Positions 27,922 through 36,729 of a DNA stretch of 52,103 bases are shown here, one piece after another. Each line of letters opens with the position of its first letter. Position 1 is the stretch's first letter. The DNA comes from Planctomycetota bacterium (lineage in GTDB: Bacteria; Planctomycetota; J058). The stretch is taken from positions 1-52,103 of the forward strand of contig JAMLIC010000060.1 in NCBI GenBank assembly GCA_023954375.1, in the 5' to 3' direction. Both the position numbers and the translations under genes were made by a program. Under the pieces are notes generated by a model. It worked only from the letters and a program-made list of their open reading frames with translations, was not told the origin of the DNA and did no database searches.

Positions 27922-28010
27922 ACCACGGAGGGCACGGAGGGCACGGAGAAGAGCTCGAACGGCCTCGTGGTTCTCTCCGTGTCCTCCGTGTCCTCCGTGT
28001 CCTCCGTGGT
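27922..28010. repeat. CACGGAGG-type palindromic repeat
   Basis: The left arm (27922-27950) has three ACGGAG units at 9-base spacing. The right arm (27971-28010) has four complementary CTCCGT units. About 20 bases separate them, so a long hairpin with slippage registers can form. It lies 31 bases after the stop of the minus-strand VWA gene. From memory, iterated CACGGAGGACACGGAG palindromes occur between genes in many unrelated environmental bacteria; I cannot verify this here. Confidence 0.85.
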
Positions 28011-28041
28011 GGGCCCTCTTACGTCGATCAGCGCGGCCCGC

Positions 28042-30474
28042 TCACAGCAGCCGGCTGGCCTTGCGCCCGATCCACTCCACGAGCAGCAGCCCGAAGAACA
28101 GCATGAACACCCAGGGCCGGTCCCAGAGCTCGGTCTCCTTGCGGCCGACCTTGATCGGCTCGGGCGGGACCTCGTCGATCTCGATCGTGCGCAGGTCCGC
28201 GAGCGTGACGAACTTGCCGCCCGACGCCTGGGCGATGCGCTCGAGCCCCTCGCGGTCCATGCGCGGCTCCTGCAGCTCGAGCCGCGGGAGCTTGACCTCG
28301 AAGATGCGCGAGGCCACCTCGGAGAGGGAGCCCTTCGCGCCCGGGTCGATGTGCACGCGGTAGGGGCCGACGAGCACGGGCTTGAACGTGCCCTGGAACT
28401 TGCCCGGCGCGTCGGGGCCCAGGACGCTCAGGTTGAGCGTCTGCGTCGTCCCGTCGGGCATGTCGACGAGCACGTCCTGCGAGCCGCGCTCGGCCAGCGC
28501 CGCGTCGTGGTCGCGGATCTCGGCCGTGACGCGGACCTCCTCGCCGACGCCGTAGAGCGTCTTGTCCGTGGTGACGAAGAAGCGCTTCGTGCGGGTGAAG
28601 CTCTGCAGCGAGAGGAAGCGCACCACCTGCCCGTAGAAGCGGTAGTGGTACTTGTCGCCGACGCCCGCGCGCCAGCGCCACCCCTCGTCGAAGCCCATCC
28701 AGAAGCAGGTGCCGGAGCCGAAGCGCTGCCAGGCGACGAGCGGGTAGGCCCCGTTCTGGTTCTTGTCGCGCGGGTGGACGGCCAGGACCTGCGCCAGCGG
28801 CTTCGGCTTCTCGGTCGGGACGTACCAGTAGAGGTCCGGCAGCTCCACGTCCCAGAGCTGGCGGTTCTCGCCCTCGCCCGGCTCGAGCCGCATGAGCGGC
28901 GACGCGTCGCCGTCCTTGGTCAGCCGCGGCCGCCAGGGGCGGGAGTAGTCCATGCCGCGCCCCGCCATGGGGTCGATCACGACAGGCAGGACGTCCTCGA
29001 GCGGGGTGCCCACGTAGGCGCGCGGGGCGCTCTGCTCGCCCGAGATCATGAGGAGGCCGCCGCCGCGGTCCTTCACCAGGTCGCGGATCGCCGCGAGGGA
29101 CCCGGGGCCGAAGACCGGCTCCCCGGCGCGCGTGCGCGCCTCGGGGTTCACGTCGCCGATGATGATGACGTGATAGTCGAGGAGCTGCTCGGGGCCGGGC
29201 AGGCGCGACAGCGCCGGCACCCCCTCGGTGTGCTCCTGCGGGAAGTCGGGGTCCGCCGAGAGCAGGAGCACCTGGACCTGCATGTGGCGGTCGCGCACGA
29301 GCGCGTTCTTCAGGTAGCGGTACTCCCAGCGCGGGTAGCCCTCGATGTAGAGGACCTTGATCCGCTCGTCGATGACGCGGATCCGCCGCACGGCCCGGTT
29401 GTTGTCGGCCGTGAGCTCGTCGGGGTCCGGCTCGACGACCGCCTCGAGCGTGTACTCGCCCGGCCTGGCCACCTTCGTGTCGAACTCGACCGGGACCTCG
29501 GGGATCTCGCCGCCCACGCGCACGGTCCGCTCGAAGACCTGCTGGCCGTCGAGGTCGATGCGCAGGCGCACGTCCCGCGCGCGGTCGTAGCCCTGCGCGC
29601 GCACGAGGACGCTCCCGCGCAGGACGTCGCCCGCGAGGCTCACGTCGGGGGCGCGGAAGTCGTCGACCGAGAGGTCGCGCGGCGGGTCGGGGTCGCCGAC
29701 CCCCACGGCCCAGATGGGGATCTTCTTCCTGCCGAACCGGGCGGCGACCGCCTCCGCCGAGAGGCTGCCGGCGTTGCTGCGCCCGTCGGTGATGAGGACG
29801 AGCCCGGCCACGCGGTCGGAGCGCAGGTCGGTGAGGATCCGCTGCAGCGAGTCGCCGAGCGCGGTCGACTGGCCCTCGGCGGCGACGCCCTCGAGCTGCG
29901 CCAGCGCGTCGCCCACCGGGTCGGGGGCCGCCTCGCCCTTCGGGGCGTCGCGCAGCTTGTCGATGTCGGTCAGCCGCTCGCGCGTCGAGTCGAACTTGAA
30001 CAGGCGGACGCGGTTCTTCTGCGCCAGCTTGCGCAGCCACTCGCCGCCCTCCTGCCGCAGGGCCAGCTTGACCCGGCTCAGGCGGTCGAGGTCGCGCAGG
30101 CGCTCCTCGGAGATGTTGCCGAGCGACCGCGCCAGGGCCTGCCGGGCGGCGTCGTCCTTCTCGCGGTCGAGGAAGCCCATGGAGCGGGAGGTGTCGATCG
30201 CGATGACCACCTGCCCGTGCTTGACCTCCTGCAGCTCCTCGGTCTGGATCGGGCGGAAGAGGATCGCGATCGCCAGGACGACCACCGCCGCCCGGAGGAT
30301 CGCCAGGGGGAGGCGCAGGGGGCGCCGCTCCCCCCGGGGCTCGAGCAGGTAGGTGGCCCCCGCGAAGGCGACCACGAGCACGACGATGAGGAACACCTGC
30401 CACGCCGGGGGCATGTCCTCCCAGCGCGTGCGGGTGACGACCTCCGCCTCGGCGAGCAGGCGCGCGAGCGGCAT
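28042..30474 (-). CDS. VWA-domain membrane protein (second of the pair)
   Basis: This encodes 810 residues. The GGAGG site overlaps the end of the preceding gene, and the start lies three bases after that stop. Hydrophobic segments at about 25-44 and 56-73 are followed by a von Willebrand A domain with MIDAS DTSRS at 94-98, IAIDTSRSM being the classic strand. A Rossmann-like segment (VLYIEGYPRWEYRYL, then about 400-520 with GGGLLMISGEQS) resembles glutamine-amidotransferase-like domains found in this family. Beta-sandwich sequence follows (about 620-760), then a final membrane segment (about 785-803) with a short basic tail. It probably works with the BatA-type protein encoded just upstream. 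Confidence 0.87.
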   Translation of the reverse strand: MPLARLLAEAEVVTRTRWEDMPPAWQVFLIVVLVVAFAGATYLLEPRGERRPLRLPLAILRAAVVVLAIAILFRPIQTEELQEVKHGQVVIAIDTSRSMGFLDREKDDAARQALARSLGNISEERLRDLDRLSRVKLALRQEGGEWLRKLAQKNRVRLFKFDSTRERLTDIDKLRDAPKGEAAPDPVGDALAQLEGVAAEGQSTALGDSLQRILTDLRSDRVAGLVLITDGRSNAGSLSAEAVAARFGRKKIPIWAVGVGDPDPPRDLSVDDFRAPDVSLAGDVLRGSVLVRAQGYDRARDVRLRIDLDGQQVFERTVRVGGEIPEVPVEFDTKVARPGEYTLEAVVEPDPDELTADNNRAVRRIRVIDERIKVLYIEGYPRWEYRYLKNALVRDRHMQVQVLLLSADPDFPQEHTEGVPALSRLPGPEQLLDYHVIIIGDVNPEARTRAGEPVFGPGSLAAIRDLVKDRGGGLLMISGEQSAPRAYVGTPLEDVLPVVIDPMAGRGMDYSRPWRPRLTKDGDASPLMRLEPGEGENRQLWDVELPDLYWYVPTEKPKPLAQVLAVHPRDKNQNGAYPLVAWQRFGSGTCFWMGFDEGWRWRAGVGDKYHYRFYGQVVRFLSLQSFTRTKRFFVTTDKTLYGVGEEVRVTAEIRDHDAALAERGSQDVLVDMPDGTTQTLNLSVLGPDAPGKFQGTFKPVLVGPYRVHIDPGAKGSLSEVASRIFEVKLPRLELQEPRMDREGLERIAQASGGKFVTLADLRTIEIDEVPPEPIKVGRKETELWDRPWVFMLFFGLLLVEWIGRKASRLL

Positions 30475-30477
30475 GGG

Positions 30478-32850
30478 CTACCTCCGGCCCCGGCCGAAGG
30501 CCGCGGCGAGCACCGACTCGGCGACGAGGAGGAAGATGACCCCCGCCAGCGCGTGGCGCCAGAACTCCGACGCGCCCGCGCCGCCCCCCTGGGTCACGAG
30601 GACCTCGCGGACGAGCTCGTGGCGGATCGGACGGATGGGGACGTCGAGCGCGGTCTGCAGCTCCTCGGCCGAGAACTTGGCCAGGTCGCCCTCGGCCGGG
30701 TCGATCGTCACGGCGAAGTGGTCGGGCGGCGGGGCCGCGTCCGTCCCCGCCGCGGGGGCGCGGTGGACGGTGTAGAAGCCGCTCAGCTCCAGCGCCTCGC
30801 GCTCGCCCTCGGGCGGGTAGAGGACGCGGTAGCCCTCCTGGTCGTCGAGCTTCTCCACGGGCACCTGCTCGCGGCGCCCGTCGGGCGTCTCGACGTCGAC
30901 GCGCGCGTACTCGTCGGCCCGGAGGAGCTGCTCGTGGCGGTCGCCGATGGTGAGGTTCAGGGCCGGGCGGGAGCGCTGGGTCAGGTCGAGGACGAGCTGC
31001 CGCCAGAACGGCACGTAGAACCCGTCGTGGAACACGCAGTTGTTCCAGCCCCAGTCGATCGTCGTCAGCCAGGCCGCGGCGCGGCCGCGGCCGAACGGGC
31101 GCTCGACGAGCAGCGGCTGCCCCTCGTCGATCGAGCGGGCGCGGTCGCCGCCCACGGCGCCGTCGTCGGAGGCGCGGGGCACGAGCCGGAACGGCACCTG
31201 GGGGGCCGGGAGGTCCTTCGTGGGCGGCGCCGGGTCGGCGGTGAAGAAGCCGAACACGTGCGGGGCCTTGAGCCAGGAGACCATCTCGTCGGTGGCGAAG
31301 ATCCCGGCCACGGGGTGCCGCGGGTCGGTGACCGTCATCATCCAGGACGGCGCGTCGCGGTCGTCCTGCGCCTCGAGGTACGTGGCGCCGCGCATCTCGC
31401 CCAGGGCCGTAGGGAACAGGCCCGCGCCGCCGCGCCACAGCTCCTCGTTGTAGTGCCGCAGGTCGACCATGCCGCCCAGCGCGAACACCACCGCGCCGCC
31501 CTGGCGCGCGTAGGCCTCGAGGGCCGTGATCGCGTCGTCGGGGACGGTGGCGACGTTGGCCAGGACGACGACGTCGTACTCCTCGAGGCGCCGCGCCGAG
31601 AGCTGCCCCTCGTCGGTGACCTCCGGCCGGATGAGGCCGCGCCCGTCGTCGGTCTCGGCGAGCTTCAGGGACTCCTCGAGGTAGTAGGTCTCGTTGTCGA
31701 CCCTGGTGCGCCCGCGCTCGCCGTCGACGAGCAGCACGCGCACCTCGCGGCGCACGTCGATCACCACGTGGCGCCGGTTGTCGAGCACGAGCCCGTCCGA
31801 GCGGACCTGGACCTCGACCCGGTGCGGGCCCGGCTCCTTGAAGATGTAGCGCAAGGGCTCGGGCGCCCGCTCCTCGCCCGGCGGGATCGACAGCGACACG
31901 ACCTTCTGCGGGGTCAGGGCGCCGTCGACGAAGTACTCCACGGTCAGGTCGTTCATGGCGAACGCCGACCAGTTCTTCACCGACACCTCGACGTGGCAGG
32001 GGAGGTCCTGGCCGACGACGGGCTCGAGCGTGCCGAAGCGCGTCACCGTGAGGTTCTTCGGGTCCTCGGCGCCGCAGTCGACGAGGACGATCGTGGTCCC
32101 CAGCGCCTCGATCTCCTTGGCCGCCCGTCCGAGGGCCGGGTTCCTGAGCGCCCCGGCGTCGTCGAGGACGCCGGCGCGCTGGCAGTCGGTGAGCAGGTAG
32201 AGGGTCTTCTTCAGCGGCTGCGCGCCCTCGGGCGGCGGCTGCCCGCCCGGCCCCAGGTCGAACTTCGTCAGGAGCCGCGGCAGGGACGCCATGAGCCCCG
32301 AGAGGTCGGTCCCGCGCTCGGAGCGGCGCACCTCGGGGGCGTCGTCGAGGTCCTGCAGGACGTCGCGCCGGCCCTCCTCGTTCATCTCGCGCGGCGACGG
32401 GTAGAGGCTGCGCACGTCCTCGTCGAAGACGGCGACCATGACCCGGTCGCCCGGCTCGAGCCCGGCCACGATCTCCTTGGCCGTCCGGCGCGCGCGCTCG
32501 AACGCCGTCTCCTCCTCGTCCGTGCCCAGCTGGTAGGCCATGGAGTAGGAGGAGTCGATCGCCACGACGACGTTCTTGCGCACGTCGGTGGCCGTCTCCA
32601 CGCGCGCCTGGGCGCGCGGGCGCGCCAGCGCCAGGGCGAAGAGGAGCAGGATCAGGCAGCGGACCAGGAGGAGGAGCAGGTTCTCCAGGTTCAGGCGGCG
32701 CTGCTGCCGCTTGACCGCCCGCTGCAGGAAGGTGAGCGCCGCCCACTCGACGGTCCGGAAGCGGAACCGCGTGAGCAGGAAGATGATGATCGGCGCCGCG
32801 ATCGCGAGGCCGCCCCAGAGGAGCAACGGGTTGGCGAAGTAGGTGCCCAC
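30478..32850 (-). CDS. BatA-like VWA membrane protein
   Basis: This encodes 790 residues from a GTG one base before the DUF58 stop. The first 30 residues match the BatA N-terminal double-membrane module (segments about 5-27 and 57-76, with FRTVEWAALTFLQRA between). A VWA domain follows with intact MIDAS DSSYS at 99-103. A CARDB/BatA-type beta region (about 230-330) and a DUF4159- or amidotransferase-like alpha/beta region (about 370-560) come next, and a final membrane segment lies at about 770-787. MIDAS integrity suggests metal-dependent ligand binding. The tight spacing to both neighbours indicates one operon. Confidence 0.88.
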   Translation of the reverse strand: MGTYFANPLLLWGGLAIAAPIIIFLLTRFRFRTVEWAALTFLQRAVKRQQRRLNLENLLLLLVRCLILLLFALALARPRAQARVETATDVRKNVVVAIDSSYSMAYQLGTDEEETAFERARRTAKEIVAGLEPGDRVMVAVFDEDVRSLYPSPREMNEEGRRDVLQDLDDAPEVRRSERGTDLSGLMASLPRLLTKFDLGPGGQPPPEGAQPLKKTLYLLTDCQRAGVLDDAGALRNPALGRAAKEIEALGTTIVLVDCGAEDPKNLTVTRFGTLEPVVGQDLPCHVEVSVKNWSAFAMNDLTVEYFVDGALTPQKVVSLSIPPGEERAPEPLRYIFKEPGPHRVEVQVRSDGLVLDNRRHVVIDVRREVRVLLVDGERGRTRVDNETYYLEESLKLAETDDGRGLIRPEVTDEGQLSARRLEEYDVVVLANVATVPDDAITALEAYARQGGAVVFALGGMVDLRHYNEELWRGGAGLFPTALGEMRGATYLEAQDDRDAPSWMMTVTDPRHPVAGIFATDEMVSWLKAPHVFGFFTADPAPPTKDLPAPQVPFRLVPRASDDGAVGGDRARSIDEGQPLLVERPFGRGRAAAWLTTIDWGWNNCVFHDGFYVPFWRQLVLDLTQRSRPALNLTIGDRHEQLLRADEYARVDVETPDGRREQVPVEKLDDQEGYRVLYPPEGEREALELSGFYTVHRAPAAGTDAAPPPDHFAVTIDPAEGDLAKFSAEELQTALDVPIRPIRHELVREVLVTQGGGAGASEFWRHALAGVIFLLVAESVLAAAFGRGRR

Positions 32851-32851
32851 G

Positions 32852-33763
32852 TCAGGTCAGCTTCATCCCCGACCGCGTGGCCAGGTAGCTGGTCAGCGCG
32901 ACGTCGAGCGGCACGGAGGTGTCGAGGAGCACGTAGTCGATGCGGTCCTGCCGGCAGCCGTGCCGGATCTCGCCCGAGAACCGGTCGAGCTCCTCCAGGT
33001 AGGCGCGGCGCAGGGCGCCCGGGTCGCAGGTGACCTCGCCCAGGCCCTCGAGGCCCTGGAAGCGGGTCATCGACCCGAAGGGGAAGGTGCGCTCCGCCTG
33101 GTCCAGGACGTGGAACACGATCACCTCGTGGCGCTTGTGGCGGAAGTGGCGCAGCCCCGACAGGATCGCCGCGGGCTCGTCCAGGAGGTCGCTGATGATG
33201 ACCACGAGCCCCTTGCGCCGCACGCGCTCGGCCATGGTGTGCAGCACCGGGCCCAGGCTCGTGCGCTTGGCCGGCTTGATCCCCGTCAGCGCGTCGATGA
33301 TCAGGTTGCGGTGCGACGCGCTCGACCCGGGCGGGATGAACGCCTGGATCGCGTCGTCGAAGGTCACCAGGCTGGCCGCGTCGCGCTGGCGCAGGATCAG
33401 GTAGGCCAGCGACGCCGCCACGTAGCAGGCGTACTCCAGCTTCGTCGGGCTCCCGTCCTGGTAGCGGTAGCGCATCGACTCGGAGCCGTCGACGAGGAGC
33501 GTGGCCGTGAGGTTCGTCTCCTCCTCGTACTGCTTGATGTAGAAGCGGTCCGAGCGGCCGAAGACCTTCCAGTCGATGTGCTTGATGTCGTCGCCGGGGA
33601 CGTACTCGCGGTGCTCGGCGAACTCCACCGAGAAGCCGTGGTACGGGCTCCGGTGGAGCCCCGTGACGAACCCCTCGACCACGAGCCGCGCGATGATGTC
33701 GAGGCGCGAGATCTTGGTGAGGGTCTTGGGGTCTAAGAACCGCGTGTCCCGGGTCTGCGCCAC
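32852..33763 (-). CDS. DUF58 family protein
   Basis: This encodes 303 residues from a GTG three bases past the moxR stop. The DUF58 signature YVPGDDIKHIDWKVFGRSD (55-73) is followed by a VWA-like domain with MIDAS-type DGSES at 92-96. It has no membrane segment. DUF58 proteins are almost always encoded next to moxR and are thought to be adaptors or substrates of the MoxR ATPase. Confidence 0.93.
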   Translation of the reverse strand: MAQTRDTRFLDPKTLTKISRLDIIARLVVEGFVTGLHRSPYHGFSVEFAEHREYVPGDDIKHIDWKVFGRSDRFYIKQYEEETNLTATLLVDGSESMRYRYQDGSPTKLEYACYVAASLAYLILRQRDAASLVTFDDAIQAFIPPGSSASHRNLIIDALTGIKPAKRTSLGPVLHTMAERVRRKGLVVIISDLLDEPAAILSGLRHFRHKRHEVIVFHVLDQAERTFPFGSMTRFQGLEGLGEVTCDPGALRRAYLEELDRFSGEIRHGCRQDRIDYVLLDTSVPLDVALTSYLATRSGMKLT

Positions 33764-33766
33764 GCG

Positions 33767-34828
<1,062 letters not shown>

Positions 34829-34903
34829 GGGCCTCGTCCGGAGTTGGGGTGGCGGAGGCTCCCGCGATACGACGCGAGAGCGGGCGCCCGTTTGCGCGCG
34901 GGG

Positions 34904-34932
34904 ATCCTACCCGGGGGGGTGCAACCCGTAAA
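34904..34932 (-). promoter_or_regulatory. Sigma-70-like promoter for the moxR locus
   Basis: TTTACG (34927-34932), a 17-base spacer and TAGGAT (34904-34909) on the minus strand each match four of six consensus positions. The predicted leader is about 69 bases. This would drive at least moxR through the second VWA gene. Confidence 0.45.
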
Positions 34933-35067
34933 GCCGTGTGAGCGCGTGGACGTGGGTCGCGGCGACCCCGTGACCGCGCGGCGCGCTGGCAACGTCGAGC
35001 ACTCTTCACGTGCCTGTCCCCGCGCCAGGTCACCGTGCGGAGCGACGGGGCCGACGTCCTCTCCTAC

Positions 35068-35091
35068 GTGCCCGTGCCCGTGCCCGTGCCC
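35068..35091. repeat. GTGCCC hexanucleotide repeat
   Basis: Four perfect tandem copies of GTGCCC lie in the gene-free region 34829-35211, between the divergent moxR and IMP dehydrogenase promoters. The rest of that 383-base region holds the two promoters and no supported ORF. Confidence 0.85.
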
Positions 35092-35153
35092 GCGCCTGCA
35101 GGTGCAAGTGACGCCGGCCCTCCTCGGGGTCGAGCACGCCCCTCGCCGGCGCC

Positions 35154-35182
35154 TTGTCGCCCCGTCACCCCCGCTCTACACT
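35154..35182 (+). promoter_or_regulatory. Sigma-70-like promoter for the IMP dehydrogenase gene
   Basis: TTGTCG (35154-35159), a 17-base spacer and TACACT (35177-35182). Transcription would start near 35189, just before the GGAGG site at 35197-35201. Confidence 0.5.
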
Positions 35183-35211
35183 TTCGCGCCTCCCACGGAG
35201 GCCCCCCCGAC

Positions 35212-36729
35212 ATGCAGGACGACTTCCGCGACGGCCTCTCCGGCCGCGAGCTCATCGCCAGCGGCGGGATCACGTACGACGACTTCATCATCCTCCCCGG
35301 GCACATCGACTTCCATCACCAGGAGGTCGAGCTGGGGGTGCAGGTGACGCGCCGGATCCGGCTGAACCTGCCGTTCGTGTCGTCGCCCATGGACACGGTC
35401 ACCGAGCACAAGATGGCCATCGGCCTCGCCTGCCTGGGCGGGATCGGGGTGGTCCACTACAACAACACCGTCGACGCGCAGGCCGAGGAGGTGCGCAAGG
35501 TCAAGCGGTTCGAGAACGGGTTCATCACCGACCCGGTGGTCCTCGGTCCGGACGCGCAGCTCGCCGACCTCGACCGGATCAAGGAGCGCTACGGCTTCTC
35601 GGGGATCCCGATCACCGAGGACGGGACCCAGCGCGGGCGGCTCATCGGCATCGTCACCAACCGCGACATCGAGTTCGAGCCCGATCGGACGCGCCGCCTG
35701 CGCGACGTCATGACGAGCGACCTCGTCACCGGCAAGGCCGGCCTGACCCTCAAGGAGGCCAACGAGCTCCTGCGGCGCTCGAAGAAGGGCAAGCTGCCGA
35801 TCGTCGACGAGCAGGGGCGCCTCGTCTCGCTCGTGTCGCGGCGCGACCTGCTCAAGCGGCGCAACTTCCCCGAGACGGTCAAGGACCCGAAGCAGCGCCT
35901 GCGCGTCGGCGCGGCGGTCTCCACGCGCGACGAGGACCGCGAGCGCGTCACGGCGCTGGTCGAGGCCGGCGTCGACCTGATCGTCATCGACTCGGCGCAG
36001 GGCGACTCGATCTACGAGCTGCGCATGCTCGAGTGGATCAAGCGCTCCGCCCCGCACATCGACGTCGTCGCCGGCAACGTCGTCACCCGCGCCCAGTCGC
36101 TGCGCCTGCTCGACGCGGGCGCCGACGCCCTGCGCATCGGCATGGGCCCGGGCTCGATCTGCACCACGCAGGGGACGATGGCGGTCGGCCGCGCCCAGGC
36201 GACCGCCGTCTTCCAGACCGCCAGCGTGGCCCGCGCCCGCGGCGTGCCCGTGATCGCCGACGGCGGCGTCTCGCAGATCGGCCACATCGCCAAGGCGCTG
36301 GCCCTGGGCGCCTCGGCGGTGATGATGGGCTACATGTTCGCCGGCACCGAGGAGTCGCCGGGCGACTACTTCTACGAGGGCGGCGTGCGCCTCAAGCGCT
36401 ACCGCGGGATGGCCTCGCTCGAGGCCATGGCCGTCGGCGGCGACAAGCGCTACCAGACCCGCGCCGACGACCGGAAGGTCAAGGTCGCCCAGGGCGTCGC
36501 AGGCTCGGTCCTCGACAAGGGCCCGCTCAACGACTACGTGCCCTACCTCGTGCAGGGGCTGCGCCAGTCGCTCCAGGACATGGGCGTCAAGAGCGTCACC
36601 GCCCTGCACGCCGGGCTCGAGGACGGGTCGCTCCGCTTCGAGATGCGCAGCCTCGCCGCGCAGATCGAGGGCGGCGTGCACGGCCTGCACAGCTACAAGG
36701 ACAGCGGCATCGGGATGCGGTCCGGTTAA
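35212..36729 (+). CDS. guaB: IMP dehydrogenase, eukaryotic type
   Basis: This 505-residue enzyme oxidises IMP to XMP with NAD+, the committed step of GMP synthesis. The ATG at 35212 has GGAGG ten bases upstream and gives the standard start. A TIM barrel (GLTYDDF-like ITYDDFIILPG, SSPMDTVTE) is split by a CBS pair (about 110-225, SKKGKLPIVDE). Catalytic Cys317 lies in GPGSICTTQ, and the flap has VAQGVAGSV. Unlike ordinary bacterial GuaB it has the eukaryotic forms DALRIGMG (Arg308), GRAQATAV and VAQG (Gln427), and a C-terminus AAQIEGGVHGLHSY that closely follows the animal enzyme. Its stop overlaps that of the convergent kinase gene. Confidence 0.96.
   Translation: MQDDFRDGLSGRELIASGGITYDDFIILPGHIDFHHQEVELGVQVTRRIRLNLPFVSSPMDTVTEHKMAIGLACLGGIGVVHYNNTVDAQAEEVRKVKRFENGFITDPVVLGPDAQLADLDRIKERYGFSGIPITEDGTQRGRLIGIVTNRDIEFEPDRTRRLRDVMTSDLVTGKAGLTLKEANELLRRSKKGKLPIVDEQGRLVSLVSRRDLLKRRNFPETVKDPKQRLRVGAAVSTRDEDRERVTALVEAGVDLIVIDSAQGDSIYELRMLEWIKRSAPHIDVVAGNVVTRAQSLRLLDAGADALRIGMGPGSICTTQGTMAVGRAQATAVFQTASVARARGVPVIADGGVSQIGHIAKALALGASAVMMGYMFAGTEESPGDYFYEGGVRLKRYRGMASLEAMAVGGDKRYQTRADDRKVKVAQGVAGSVLDKGPLNDYVPYLVQGLRQSLQDMGVKSVTALHAGLEDGSLRFEMRSLAAQIEGGVHGLHSYKDSGIGMRSG

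Noticed and set aside
27892..33033. Very long plus-strand open frame across the VWA and DUF58 genes
   Set aside because: It is antisense to three well-recognised minus-strand genes. Its product is a His/Arg/Glu/Val/Leu-biased sequence typical of the complement of GC-rich codons.
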